DNA of 64,000 nt, from NCBI GenBank assembly GCA_948567375.1, contig OX419761.1:22234243-22298242 (forward strand), written 5' to 3'. Source of the stretch: Lunularia cruciata. Its lineage: Eukaryota > Streptophyta > Marchantiopsida > Lunulariales > Lunulariaceae. Made by a program: the position numbers and the translations under genes. Shown here piece after piece: positions 35,224 through 47,000 of the stretch (position 1 is the first letter of the stretch; each line of letters opens with the position of its first letter). The notes under the pieces were generated by a model. That model searched no databases and was not told where the DNA came from. It worked only from the letters and a program-made list of their open reading frames with translations.

Positions 35224-35805
35224 ATGGACTTCATACATAACGCTCTGCGGAGCATACCTGTGTCTGTGGGTTTGAGCTTCATAGTAGGGGATCTAAAACT
35301 TACAATTTCTCAAACTAAGATGCCTGGAGTCAGTGTCCAGTGCACGTCCCAACGTGGGCACCGCGTGCCCGACCTTCGACCAAGAAACGTCGGATATTTC
35401 AAGAACTCTTCCTGCGAGTTGAGAGCAAAGCAACTGCAGAAGGCGGATCAAGAATACGAAATCGAACAGTACTCGGATGCGGACTCGACATCGCATGACT
35501 CGAATAAGAACGGGATGCGGAGCCCAGGGTCGAGAGTCGAGTGTCTAGTAAACTTGATTCAACAGCAAATGCTACTTCAGAATAATCTATGTTCGTCTTC
35601 CAGACATCAGTTTCCAACAAAGTCTGGAAACCTTCCAGTACAGCAGATCCGCTCGCGCCGGCTAAGATCGCTTCTTGCTATGGCTCAGCGCTTTGACGGG
35701 AGTGTTGATTCTCGCGCATCCAACATTCTATCTCCAAATATCACATCTGAGAACGCAGGTTATCAATTGGAAGCAAATCTACAACGAATTTCAATTTCAG
35801 ATTAG
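35224..35805 (+). CDS. Possible small protein of 193 residues, function unknown
   Basis: The frame opens at MDFIHNALRSIPVSVG, takes a hydrophobic turn (VGLSFIVGDLKLTI), and becomes polar, Ser/Asn/Gln/Arg-rich. A segment with VECLVNLIQQQMLLQNNL may be helical, and RRLRSLLAMAQRF may be amphipathic. I see no catalytic motif or known domain and cannot name a family. The case for a gene is a long open frame in CpG-bearing DNA behind G-boxes and a TATA box. The case against is the very short gap from TATA box to ATG and the lack of similarity. It might be a first exon. Confidence 0.35.
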   Translation: MDFIHNALRSIPVSVGLSFIVGDLKLTISQTKMPGVSVQCTSQRGHRVPDLRPRNVGYFKNSSCELRAKQLQKADQEYEIEQYSDADSTSHDSNKNGMRSPGSRVECLVNLIQQQMLLQNNLCSSSRHQFPTKSGNLPVQQIRSRRLRSLLAMAQRFDGSVDSRASNILSPNITSENAGYQLEANLQRISISD

Positions 35806-35876
35806 CGCTAATTACATCATTTATAAATGCGTTGCTCGTACTTCTACACATCTGTTTGAGATGTGGGCGATAAAGC

Positions 35877-35891
35877 GAGAGAGAGAGAGAG
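35877..35891. repeat. (GA)n microsatellite
   Basis: A run of GAGAGAGAGAGAGAG shortly after the 35.8-kb stop codon. Confidence 0.9.
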
Positions 35892-35999
35892 CAGTCGTAC
35901 ATCTTATAGCCCCTAGATCATCAACGGTACCACATCCATTTTTTCTAAAACTTCTGTTTTCAAATCCCCCATTCAATCTGTTCTTTGAGATATAGCTGA

Positions 36000-36554
36000 A
36001 TTGTAACAGAAACCAGTTCTTCAAGGATATTTGGAATGCTCTGCAACGCCGCGATATTTTGTATCGTTACCCCTATATTACCACCAACCATTGAATAAAT
36101 ATTATATGAGAATTAAAAGAAACTATATTGCTTGTAAAATCTCATATTAGTCAGGAATTCAAAAGTTGAATCGTTCTTGTAGCTTGTGGATAATTAGCAT
36201 ATAATTCTGACATTTGATTGGTGCCTGTAATTCATATAGAGATTATTCAGTGTTCCACTACCAAAGAACAGACATGACAGATATTTAGAACTCATTAATT
36301 AAAACGACTAATGGGATGGAAAGCTTTCAATATTTCGAGGCGGGTCTCTGTGAATATGAATACGGTTTGATTGATTGATTGATGTGATTGTGGATACGCA
36401 TTTGATTCCCTAGAGAAAGCATAAAGGCAAAGAGAGGAATGCTTCTAGGTAGATTATGATCCAGGCAATCATGTAATATTCACTAAAAGTGGATCTTCTG
36501 AATATCTTATATCGAAATGGTAGAGTCTATATATGTAACATCGAAAGTTTAAAT
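36000..36554. other. Transition from genic island to AT-rich DNA
   Basis: CpG dinucleotides become rare after about 36.1 kb. No gene recognised. A GATT(GATT)n patch lies near 36368-36384. Confidence 0.4.
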
Positions 36555-36785
36555 ACCCACATATCCATTTCAACCAAGTCAAACCTACAATTTTGAGAGG
36601 TTAATGTCCATCTCAATGAAATCAAACATCTAAATCTATAATCCAAAAGTTCAACTTTACAAAACCCAAATATACATTTTTAGTAAACTTCAATATCCTC
36701 TTTTCTAATTCAAATGTCCATATGTTTGAACTCAAATGTTCATTTCTGAAAGCTCAATTATCCAATTCTAGACCTCAAATATCTG
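36555..36785. repeat. Degenerate 22-bp tandem repeat, about 10-11 copies
   Basis: Successive lines of about 21-23 bases follow a CCATTTCTNNAACTCAAATGT pattern, e.g. CCATATGTTTGAACTCAAATGT then TCATTTCTGAAAGCTCAATTAT. The unit length is regular although the copies differ at many positions. Confidence 0.65.
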
Positions 36786-37129
36786 CTTAACTTGTACTAG
36801 AAAGTAAGAAATAATATCTATAATTACATAACATATATTTAATTACATAATATAAATTTCTTAACTGAAAATGAAAATTTTTAAATACATAAAATCGGGT
36901 GAAAACAAAATTTTGAATAAAACATATTATAGTGGACCTTAAAAGATATTCAGGAAGCGATAGAGAAATGCTATGCTCTTCTATGTTTCCAATCTTATTG
37001 GAATCAAGGGGAAGAAAGATTATAACATCTTAAAACTTGATAAATGAAAATGAAATAATGAGAAGAATTAACATTTTCTATCTACTAGATTATAAAATCG
37101 TAGTACACCATACGGGCCAAATAACCTTA
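36786..37129. other. AT-rich spacer, nothing recognised
   Basis: Very AT-rich with no supported features. Confidence 0.4.
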
Positions 37130-38230
37130 GAACCTAAATATAATAAGTTTATGAGCTAAAAGCAAGATTCTAGAATCCTACTTCATCGTAATTTTCATCT
37201 AGAATCACAGTATTCCAAATTTGATCGATGTGCCATTCTCACCCTTCTTTATCTAGTTACATCACATATTTCTAGACTATAGTATATAAATACTATACTT
37301 AACAACTCATTCAGGATAACTAATCCCTTAACTTGTGATGAACTTAATAGTGTTTGGCTATACTTCAAAGCTAAAAAGTACACGATTACTTTATAGTAAA
37401 ATAAAATGCAAAAGAAATTCCTATTTTGAAACATTAAATCATCTCAACACTTAATACCAAAGCCATTGCATTCCTCCATGTCAAGACGGCAAAGCAAGAT
37501 TTTGAACTTCATTTTATTCCTTCTTGTTAAAGGATGCACAGCTCGATTCTAGATTTGTAGCCGATAGAAGTCATCCATGTCAAGGACTCAAGCCAATTTC
37601 CATTCCATCATATCATGTCAAGACCACATAGCAAGATTTTGGAACTTCGTGTTATTCTTTGATGTTAAAGAGTGCATAGCACGATTCTAGAATTAGCCAA
37701 TCGTATTCTGCTATATTCTAGGAGGAGGAAACTATTTGCCACAAAACAATGGCATAAGGTTGTCATAAGCTTGCCACCAATGCCACGGGATTCCTGTATG
37801 CTCAAAACCGCAAGTTCTCAATTTCAACCATATTCCTTGATGTTCAACAATACAAAACAAAATTCTAGACGCGTGATCCATCATATTTCTACAAGTCAAA
37901 GAAGATGAAGCCATTTTTGCAATGTATTATCAAAGTATACATAATGTACTTAAGAACTCTAGAAGTTATATCAACCATCCATATTATCTTCATAATAATT
38001 GATGCACTTCAAGAATTTAAAAACATATGAAGTATTAACCTTTAAAATCTAAAACTTAAGACGCTTAAAACCAAAGCCATCGTATTCCATGGGCAAGATA
38101 ACAAAGCCAGATCTTGAATTCAACCATACTCCTTAAAATTTAAGAGTGTAAAGCAAGATTCTAGAATTACATTCCACCATATTTCTTTAAGTCCATTGTC
38201 CAAGAAAAGGAACCAATCATCACAACATAT
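37130..38230. repeat. Degenerate tandem repeat, ~140-bp unit
   Basis: Phrases GCAAGATTCTAGAATT, CATGTCAAGAC, AAGCAAGATTTTGAACTTC and TATTCCTTGATGTTAAAGAGTGCA recur. GATTCTAGA-type anchors lie near 37164, 37543, 37682, 37858 and 38155. The copies are old and unevenly spaced. Confidence 0.55.
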
Positions 38231-38364
38231 TTCCGAAATTAAAAATGAATTAATAAAGAATATGTTTTCTAACTCCAATAGTTAATTCAACCATCTAAAT
38301 TATATAAATAATGATTCATGCACTTCAAGGTTTCAAAAGTAAATAAATCTTCATCTAATGAATC

Positions 38365-39471
38365 TAATGATATTCCAAAAGCAATTTTCTGTCTTTCAGT
38401 ATCTTAAATACTCTAGGAATATTTTGCATGACCTAAACCTGTGTTTTACATCCTCCTTCCATGTCCATATATTCCCTATCTTTCATGGGTGATATGTCAA
38501 ATTCCTATTTAGTTACTCATTTATGGTCTTACTCAGAATCTCTTAACGTATTTTACAATATTCCAAGTTTTTGTGACTAGGTATCTTGTATCTGAAGTCA
38601 ACCTCGTGTAAAGTAGGATTTATATATCCCTTATCTTTCATGGATGATATTCACATTCTTATTAATAGTTATTATTATTAGTAGTCTTAATATTAATATT
38701 TAGTTACTCATTTATGATCCTTGTTGGAGTCCATTAATATATCCTCCAATATTCAAATTTTTGGGAGTAGATTCTAAGCTCTAGATTATAACTAATGAAT
38801 CTTCTAAATCTAAACCAGATCTAAACCAGATCCAAAGCATGCCCAACATACACATACCACATTGTGATTTAATATTAGGTTGAGAAAATTCCATTTACAA
38901 TGATAAGCAAAGCTGATATAACAAAACAAGGTAAGAAGAGTACAATCTCTTATAACACAAAACTTGAGGATAAGTGTAGTTGTCATTGTTTACGACATAA
39001 AGTTTCAACATCCTCCATACTCATTGATTCTGCTTTACAAAAGGTTGACCTGAGTATAGAGGAAATCTACTCCCAAAAATTTGAATATTGGAGGATATAT
39101 TAATGGACTCCAACAAGGACCATAAATGAGTAACTAAATATTAATATTAAGACTACTAATAATAATAACTATTAATAAGAACATGAATATCATCCATGAA
39201 AGATAAGGGATATATAATCCTACTTTACACGAGATTGACTTCAGATACAAGATACCTAGTCACAAAAACTTGGAATATTGTAAAATACGTTAAGAGATTC
39301 TGAGTAAGACCATAAATGAGTAACTAAATAGGAATTCGACATATCACCCATGAAAGATAGGGAATATATGGACATGGAAGGAGGATGTAAAACACAGGTT
39401 TAGGTCATGCAAAATATTCCTAGAGTATTTAAGATACTGAAAGACAGAAAATTGCTTTAGGAATATCATTA
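38365..39471. repeat. 1.1-kb inverted repeat with ~409-bp arms, about 98.5% identical
   Basis: The left arm is 38365-38773, the right arm 39064-39471, and the spacer is 290 bp. By hand I count six substitutions and one single-base gap. Each arm itself contains two diverged copies of a ~190-bp unit (compare CTATCTTTCATGGGTGATAT with TTATCTTTCATGGATGATAT, and TAGTTACTCATTTATGGTC with TAGTTACTCATTTATGATCC). No coding signal, terminal motif or clear target duplication was found at the edges. Confidence 0.93.
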
Positions 39472-40589
39472 ATGAAAATTCTTTCCTAGAACAAGATATC
39501 AAGTTTAATAATTTAATGTTTAGATAATTTAAGATTAAGATATTCCGTAGATTTAGAGATACAACAAGCTTGTGCTTTGATTTCAAACTTCATCTTAGTG
39601 GACCGAATAGCAACATGAAAAGTCTTGAAACAATTTCTCAAATACTTATTTATAAATGGCAATCTTGTGGATAGATGAATATCAATAACCTCTTGCTGAA
39701 GAGATAACTTGAATATTATGTAGAGGTATCTTAGTTCAATCTCATCAAACACACCTTAATGGAAAGCATTTCTACTTTTCATGGAGTCAAATGAACAATA
39801 AGGAAACAATGTATCACTTTTTCAATAGCTCCAAATGAAAAGCATGGATTGGTTGTGCGGTCTCTTGTGAGAGATATTCAACAAAAATACTAAAATACTA
39901 GTCAGTTGTGTGTCCTTTGGATACAATAAAGAGAAAAAAAAAGCTTCCAGCCCCAACTCTAAGAGCCTAGTTTCATCCGGCTAGCAGATTTATGTCATCC
40001 AAACAATGTTTGTCATAACATTTGTGGCACTTATGGTAAAGTTCTAGTTTTTGCTTGCAGAAATCCATGAGCTGCAAAGGAGGAAACCCATATAAAATCC
40101 AAAATGCTTTGTCCGTTCAAAACACTTTAGGGATTTTTTTTTGGTAATAACTCAAATTTCATGTGCCGCTAAGGATGGCTAAAACTATAAATGCAATCTA
40201 TTATATAAAAGCTTCATGATAGAAAAAAAAAATAACATACTTAAAATTTTCATGGAATATTATGATCTTTTTTAGCATATAACATCTCTACAAGAGTAAT
40301 TTTATTATCATCATAGGCATCTTCAATGCCATCCATCTTGGAGATTGATGATTGTACTAGCAATCTCTTTTGTCATATCACTAAACCTTTGCATAAATGT
40401 CCTAATTGTAGTTGTAAACTATACAATATTGGTAGATAAAGGATTCACTATAGTCAAGGTATAAGAACCAAAATCAAAAGAGATGATCATAAAAAAGGAG
40501 TTCTAGTGCAAATATACATTGTATAAACATCATACACTATAGAAAGCACAACTCATATAAGAAGTCATACACAAACTCCAAAGTGTCGT
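39472..40589. other. AT-rich DNA, nothing recognised
   Basis: No gene or repeat that I can support between the inverted repeat and the LTR-like end of element D. Confidence 0.35.
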
Positions 40590-40930
40590 AATAATCAAAT
40601 CAGTAGAAGTAAGATCTAAACACTCAATACTTTCTACAAACATGCATTGATTACACTATCAAGCCACACCCACTTTAATCTTAAAGAATCCAAGTTACAA
40701 TCAACGGCCTTTGTCCATAGCCAAGAGCTCAAAGGCTCAACCTAGAAGAAGTGAGCTCTTTGAAGTATACCCGGTGGAGTGGTCTAGAAGCATATTTTAT
40801 AGTGCAAAAGATGGTTTTGATGGCCAAATTGGACCCTAACATAGTAGATGACTGCCACAAAGTAGCCCATGAATAGCTATTGATAAAATAGTGGTTTCCA
40901 AGATCCTCACTCCAACATCATTGCATTGCA
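40590..40930 (-). repeat. LTR-like repeat, left copy of element D
   Basis: Shares many phrases in order with 48560-48930: ATTACAC-ATCAA-CCA, CAAGAGCT, AAGGCTCAAC-TAGAAGAAGT, GACCCTAACATA-TAGATG-CTGCCAC and TAGCTATTGATAAAAT. The copies are too diverged to define exact ends. Confidence 0.55.
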
Positions 40931-41066
40931 AATGTTGTAACAATTATTTTACAAATGTACATTCCTACACAAAATATATCAATATCAATATCATAAACTA
41001 TAAAAGCACAAAATTCTCCAAAGTGCCACAATCCTCCACATATAAGATGTCACACAAATAGCCCAT

Positions 41067-41170
41067 AGCCAACCAAGGTAACTATAGATCTCAATCTCCT
41101 AAGTAGCTTATCTACAAACCATACTTATGTAATCTTCTCATCATTGTCACACAACTGTCTATGCTAACCC
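41067..41170 (-). repeat. Duplicate of an integrase fragment of element D
   Basis: This ~105-bp stretch matches 42013-42121 (CCCATAGCCAACCAAGG, ACTATAGATCTCAATC). The second copy lies in the integrase region at the usual place. The first, about 946 bp further along in element sense, is an extra partial copy. Confidence 0.7.
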
Positions 41171-41899
41171 CCCTTCTCCTTTTGCCTCCACCACCCCACC
41201 CAATTGGCAGTTAGGCCCCTCTAACTCCTAGCCATTTACTCTAAGTATGTTGTATGTACTATTGTGAGTAAAGATAAGAAGGTTGATAGCTATCAAGCCT
41301 CATTGTTAGTAGCTTGACTTCAATCTATACCACATAAGGAGTAAACTAGCTAAGGTATCAAGTACATCAAGGATATAGCCAATGCTCTTGAGTAACCACC
41401 ATGAGGGACAGGTTCAAACATGTCATATGCCATTTTCTCAAATAGTTATCACACACAAATCTAGTGACAGCTCCACTAGAAGAGTCACATAACATACATC
41501 ACAAGCCTACATATACAACTGACAAGCTTGCGTTCATTATGCCATCAATGTTTGGGAGGTGGCATGGTGTACAATTGCAAATAAAATCTTTCTAGTAACC
41601 ACCATCACATCCTTCCAACATGAGGACTAGAAGGAAAAACCATGCACATTCTCAAGATAATGAGGCCTATAGTCACATCAAGGGTTGTTGGTGCAATTTA
41701 GTGTATATATACATAATCATCCGGATGAAACTAATGGATCAATGGTTTGTAACCTCACCTTCAAATAATGGCATAACACAAGGTATCCTTATGTTAAGCA
41801 ATTGCTAAGTTCTCAAAGTCCATTTGCATTGCTCACTAAAAGTCTCTAACCATTGAGAACCAATGAGAACATGCACTCATCCATACTTTTGGATCATCC

Positions 41900-42490
41900 A
41901 AGTCCAAAACTACAATAGCATCACAATGAATGGTTGTAGGTTAATCTAGAACTTGTCCATAGAGTAAGAAGTGGGGAGAAAAGGACGATAAGTGGGCTTG
42001 CTAATTGAATGTATATCCCATAGCCAACCAAGGCAACTATAGATCTCAATCTTCCAAGTGGCCTCTCTACAAACTATACTTATGAAATCTTCTCATGATT
42101 GTCAAACAACTCTCTATGCTAAACCATCTACCTCATGGTGATCTTGAGATATAGTATGGTGATCAATCAAAGCCTTGTCAAACAAGACCTAATATCTCCC
42201 AAGAACTCTATACCTTGATCAATCAAGACTTGGCTAGTGCTCCACAATAACCAAAACATATCAATGGTATCTCATAATCAATGGTAAAGGTCTAGCAAAG
42301 TCTAAACTCCAGTAGTAACCTAACCTCATGATAGGTTATGGGTGTAATTGTAGCATAAGAGCATTGAATGATAACATCTAACTATATAAAAACCACACAT
42401 TTAGCAACAAGTTGTTGTACATTAGTTTGCATGTCGTGCCACCAATAATGACTTGAAGTAAACAATTTTATTTTTTACTCCAGAATGTCC
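41900..42490 (-). pseudogene. Element D integrase remnant
   Basis: On the minus strand the zinc-binding region (HYWWHDMQTNVQQLVAKC-like) lies at about 42410-42480, the core (VLIDQGIEFLGRY, then ALIDHHTISQDHHEVDGL) at about 42100-42240, and a downstream part (LEDWDLQLPWLAMGY-like and SSFSPHFLLYGQ) to about 41920. Identification rests on these family phrases. Heavily decayed. Confidence 0.65.
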
Positions 42491-42879
42491 TAGATCTTTA
42501 TGACCATTTTGTACCAATTGTGGTCTTTGAGATAAAAAGAGTACCTCTCACACTTTGTTATCCTCCCATACCCAAAGAAGATGTCTTCCTTCCAATCTAA
42601 ATACTTTTTTTTGCTAAAGGATATGATCTCTCTCCTTAACACTAATTATGCTACCCAATGCAAAGATAGTCCATCACAAAGACATCATCATGAATATATT
42701 GTATACATGTACCAATATATTCACTCTTTGGATTAGAGATCTCAATAGTTCTTCCTGTTTGTATTGAGAGATATACCATAAGAACCTTGTTCAATATACA
42801 CAAACTGCAAATATATGCCAACCTAACACCATCTCCTCATCCATCTCAGCATGCTAATGTGCTCTTGTTTGATCATGTT

Positions 42880-43500
42880 GATTTGTAAATGAGCTTCTAC
42901 TCAACCCATTTGCATCATGATTTTCCATTCCAAGTCTATGAACCATAAAATTAGAGCCTATCATGCAAGCTTAATTGAAAGCTTGTTGGACTCCATCAAC
43001 CACTTGAGTGGTTGATGATTAGTGATAAGAGTGAAATGGTTCCCAAATGAGTAATATCATCAATGTGCTATTGCACACATTGTTGACAAGCATTCTTCCT
43101 CATATGAATTGTACTTGGCCTCTGCTGAATTTTTGGAACAAACTAGCATAGGCCATCACAATCTCCTTCCTCTCATCATCTTCTTGGATGAGCACTACTC
43201 CAAGCTCCAACTCACTCCATTTATTCTGAATCTAGAATGGATATATTATGATTGGTCTCCTAAGGATAAGAGAGGAAATAAATTTTTCCTTGAGCTCTAC
43301 AAAAGCTCTCTCTTGCACATCTCCTCAACACCACTCCTATATAAGCTTGGTCAACTTTGTCAAAGCCTTGACAATTGCACTAAATCCTTTCACATATTGG
43401 CAATAAAATTTTACCAATCCAAGGAATACTTGCACTCTATTCACATATGTAATTTGAGGAATACATGCAATAGTTTCCACCTTTGTCTACTAAACACAAG
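42880..43500 (-). pseudogene. Element D RNase H remnant
   Basis: Minus-strand phrases LGVVLIQEDDERKEIVMAYAS, a LITNHQPLKWLM-like segment and a terminal VHRLGMENHDANGLSRS-like segment follow the gypsy RNase H order. Heavily decayed. Confidence 0.65.
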
Positions 43501-43519
43501 TCTGCCAAGATAAAAAATA

Positions 43520-44000
43520 GTGTAACCTAAATATCAACTTGCTCTTGGAAGAATCTACATTTCCCAAGATGTAATTTGAGTCCATGAGATGTCAATCTCT
43601 CAAACACCTCCAAAAAATCTCTCATACTCCTCCACAGTAGCACTATAGACCAAAATTTTGTCAATATAATATCAAGCAAAATCCAATCTTGTTGAGATCC
43701 TATCCATGACTCTTTAGAACTCAATAGGAGTGTCCTAAGTGACAAGAACCAACATTAGTACAATATATCCTTATCCTAAGGATCAATAGCCCATAATGTT
43801 GTCCTAGACTTTTCCTCCTCTTTGGTCAACAATTGATGGTGTCCTACTCAAAAATCCAAAGTACTAAAAGACCTTTGCATGCCCAATTATATCAAAGACT
43901 TCTTTCAGTGTAAGCATAGCATATTGATCAGCTCTAGTCTATCAAATGATAGGATGGTAATCTCCACACATATGCATATCCATATAGTTTTTGTGCATAT
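43520..44000 (-). pseudogene. Element D reverse transcriptase remnant
   Basis: Minus-strand TRADQYAMLTLKEVFDIIGH (near 43885-43945) and MRDFLEVFERLTSHGLKLHL-GKCRFFQEQVD (near 43530-43630) are clear parts of a gypsy reverse transcriptase. The region between them is decayed. Confidence 0.75.
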
Positions 44001-47000
44001 CTTCTTAGTTGGCATCATTATGGCTAAAATATACTCTCCATGTGACATCTCCACCAAACCAACTTTAAAGGTTTTGACTCTTGCTCTAAATCAAAGCTCT
44101 CTCCAATGTCACTATATTTTAGGGACTTTGAAAGACTAGTGCATCATTAATCAACTAAATTTGAATACTAAGTCCCTTAAGAGCACCCAAATCTTTCATA
44201 TTGAAGGCAAGATAGCTCTTTTAGCTCCTCAAGAACTCCAAAACTCTCAATCTTTGTCTTCTTGTGAGTTTTGGTCCAATTTTTGACTCCCAAGTAACTT
44301 TTATAATTATTGTAGTGGACACTTGGGAAGATACACTGACTGGTTACTACATTGGGACCTTCAAAGCAATATTATCATACTCTCAATTGCTAGGATCTAC
44401 AACCTCAAAGCAAAAAAACTCCCTGAACTATAGTCGCAAGATCTGCACAACCTCTAATTGTGTCTCAAGTAGACCAAGGATGTCTCCCAAGTAGATCATG
44501 TTTACTTGGATGTACCCCAAGTAGATCACTATCATTAGTAATTGTTTGTTATGTACCAAGAATACCATGCAAATTCAATCCATCATCCCTAGTATGTGCT
44601 TGAATTATCTTGATAAGCATAGAGCCCACAAGTATCCGAGTGGTGATGCTTGTCAAGTGAATTCTATGCTATTCATTCAATTCAAGGCTCACAATCTAGG
44701 TCAAATAGTTCAGGTCCATAGTCTATAACTTGATGCTTGGATCTCTCTAACATTGTTTACACAATGGTAATACCAATATAGAAACCCATTACAGGCTCTC
44801 TCTCTCTCTCTCTCTCATTGGTGTTGGGCTCCACCAACTATTGTAACTATTATTCTCAAACAAGTCCAATCCCTCCTTCTTGATAAGCATGGGAGGTTGG
44901 GAAAATCATGAGTGTGGGTAAAGCGGCTTTGAGCTACCTTACAAGTCTCATCATTACCATAGATGACCTATTAGCCACTTCCACCATCTAAGATTGGTGC
45001 CCAAAATCCAAAATATCATCAACAAGATGTGTTGTTGTTGAATCCCATCATATACACTTTAAAACCTCTTTGGGTAAGAGTTTTGTCCACCAAATATAAA
45101 GATGATATGCCCAAGATCCAACTCTAGCCACATCCAAAAGAATTATAAGACCAATCCAAGACCAGACTTGATGTGTACTTACCATCACTCATGTGCAAAT
45201 ATCACCCATCAAAGGAAAGTTCTCCAAAATGTATGTTGGAGAAATTTCTTGATGAACTTGGAAATGTTGTAATATATGTAATATCTCCCAAAACATATCA
45301 AAATGGAGATCATGAAAACCTTGTCCTCAACCAACATGATTATGTCCTTAACATGGCCATCCAAAAATCACCAAATAAATAATACCATGTCTCCCTAGAT
45401 CATACACTCCTAGCAAAGAAATGTTTGATGATATGGTCTTTTGGTAACTCCTAACTATTGATATTGGTATTGGTAAAAACTCAAGGTATCAATATGCCAA
45501 ATATGCAACATGATGTATAGAGACTCATTTAGTTATATCATCCCTCTTCCCATACAACTACACTTATGCTGCCTACAATACCACCGCTAGTCTAGTGTTA
45601 ATCCTACTAAACCAATCCAATAAGCATACTTCTTTTATTGGATATTGTCAAGCAATAACAAGGTAACAAGGTAACAAGGTAACAAAATCTAGGAGATCAT
45701 CATCAAACTAGTCCATTGGTGGTACAAAGGGTCTACTCCAAGCTTGTTATATCAACCTATCCACATGATGCTACAACTCTTTATCCAAACTCCACAATGG
45801 AACATCCAAGGTGGATTAAAAAACTCCACTCATACTCCAAATCAAAGTGTTATCCTCTTGTATCAGAGTATCCTTTGCATAGATTTTTCCCTCTAATTTA
45901 TTCCCATGATAGATAAAAAACACCATTGGATGTTGAGATTGATACTATGAGCTAAGACTACTACTGAAAAAGCATACAAGTAAGCAATATACATGTCCCT
46001 CACCTAACTACCAACCTAGTCTATAGGAAGTTGTCTCTTCCCATTAGTCAATGCTAAAACCAGTGGGATATAACATTGCTTCACCAACTAATACATCATA
46101 TTACTCTACTACTATCTCAATGGCATGTGCTCTCATCATAAAACTATCAATGAGATGACCAAGCTAAATCCAAATAATGAGCTCCTCATATATGATGTAT
46201 TATGTAAAACTACCTCCTATAGATATTTGGATCTAAAATAGACACCTCTCAACATTGATCGTTTGTAGCACAAGACCAAGAATTGCAACCTTCCTTAACA
46301 TAAGAAGTTGAGTACCAAAGTCTAATAAGACCCTCTATGGTTTATAGATAGACCTTCCTTGAAGGTTCAAAAAAACTGAAAAGATCACTTTGGTTATCCA
46401 ATAAGACAACACTAAATCTAAACCTAACTTGCTCAAATACATGCCTAGCAAGTAACTCTTCCAATGATGTATTATATGATGTACTCTAGCAACTACTAAT
46501 TGCCACAAGCCATTGCTAGTAGAATGAATCCCATGCTCCTCAACCAAGTTGGCTCCAGCATCAACCACTTCCACACTATGTTGAGCTCCAACTCCAACCC
46601 ACCATGTTGAGCTCAATATGCTTTGCTAGACCAAAGATCACCACCAAAGTTGGTGAGGTAGCATGTAATAATGTAACATCATATACCCTACATCACATCT
46701 CCTTATCCAATATCCTATGGACAACCTATGTCAAAATAGCTCCTTGAGTGAAATTGATCAATAGTCTCATGCAAGTGTATGCATTGCATAGGCTCTCTCT
46801 TACTTTCTACTATAAATCTTGTAACCTCTTCAACTTATCAATCCAAACTCAATAATTCTACCTCAAATACTAAAGGAACTCTACCATGGGGTTAAACCTA
46901 GAACTTCACCACCTCCTACATTAGTACAACCACTCGTAGTAGCACCAAATCCAATTAGGGCTCCACCTCTAGATACACCAATGTTACTAGAACTAGAATC

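Noticed and set aside
36555-38230. Regularly spaced short repeats that could suggest a CRISPR-like array
   Set aside because: The repeats are degenerate and have no unique spacers between conserved units; this is plant nuclear DNA with minisatellites.
43109-43513. Plus-strand frame of 134 codons
   Set aside because: It is antisense to the RNase H remnant of element D and has no similarity of its own.
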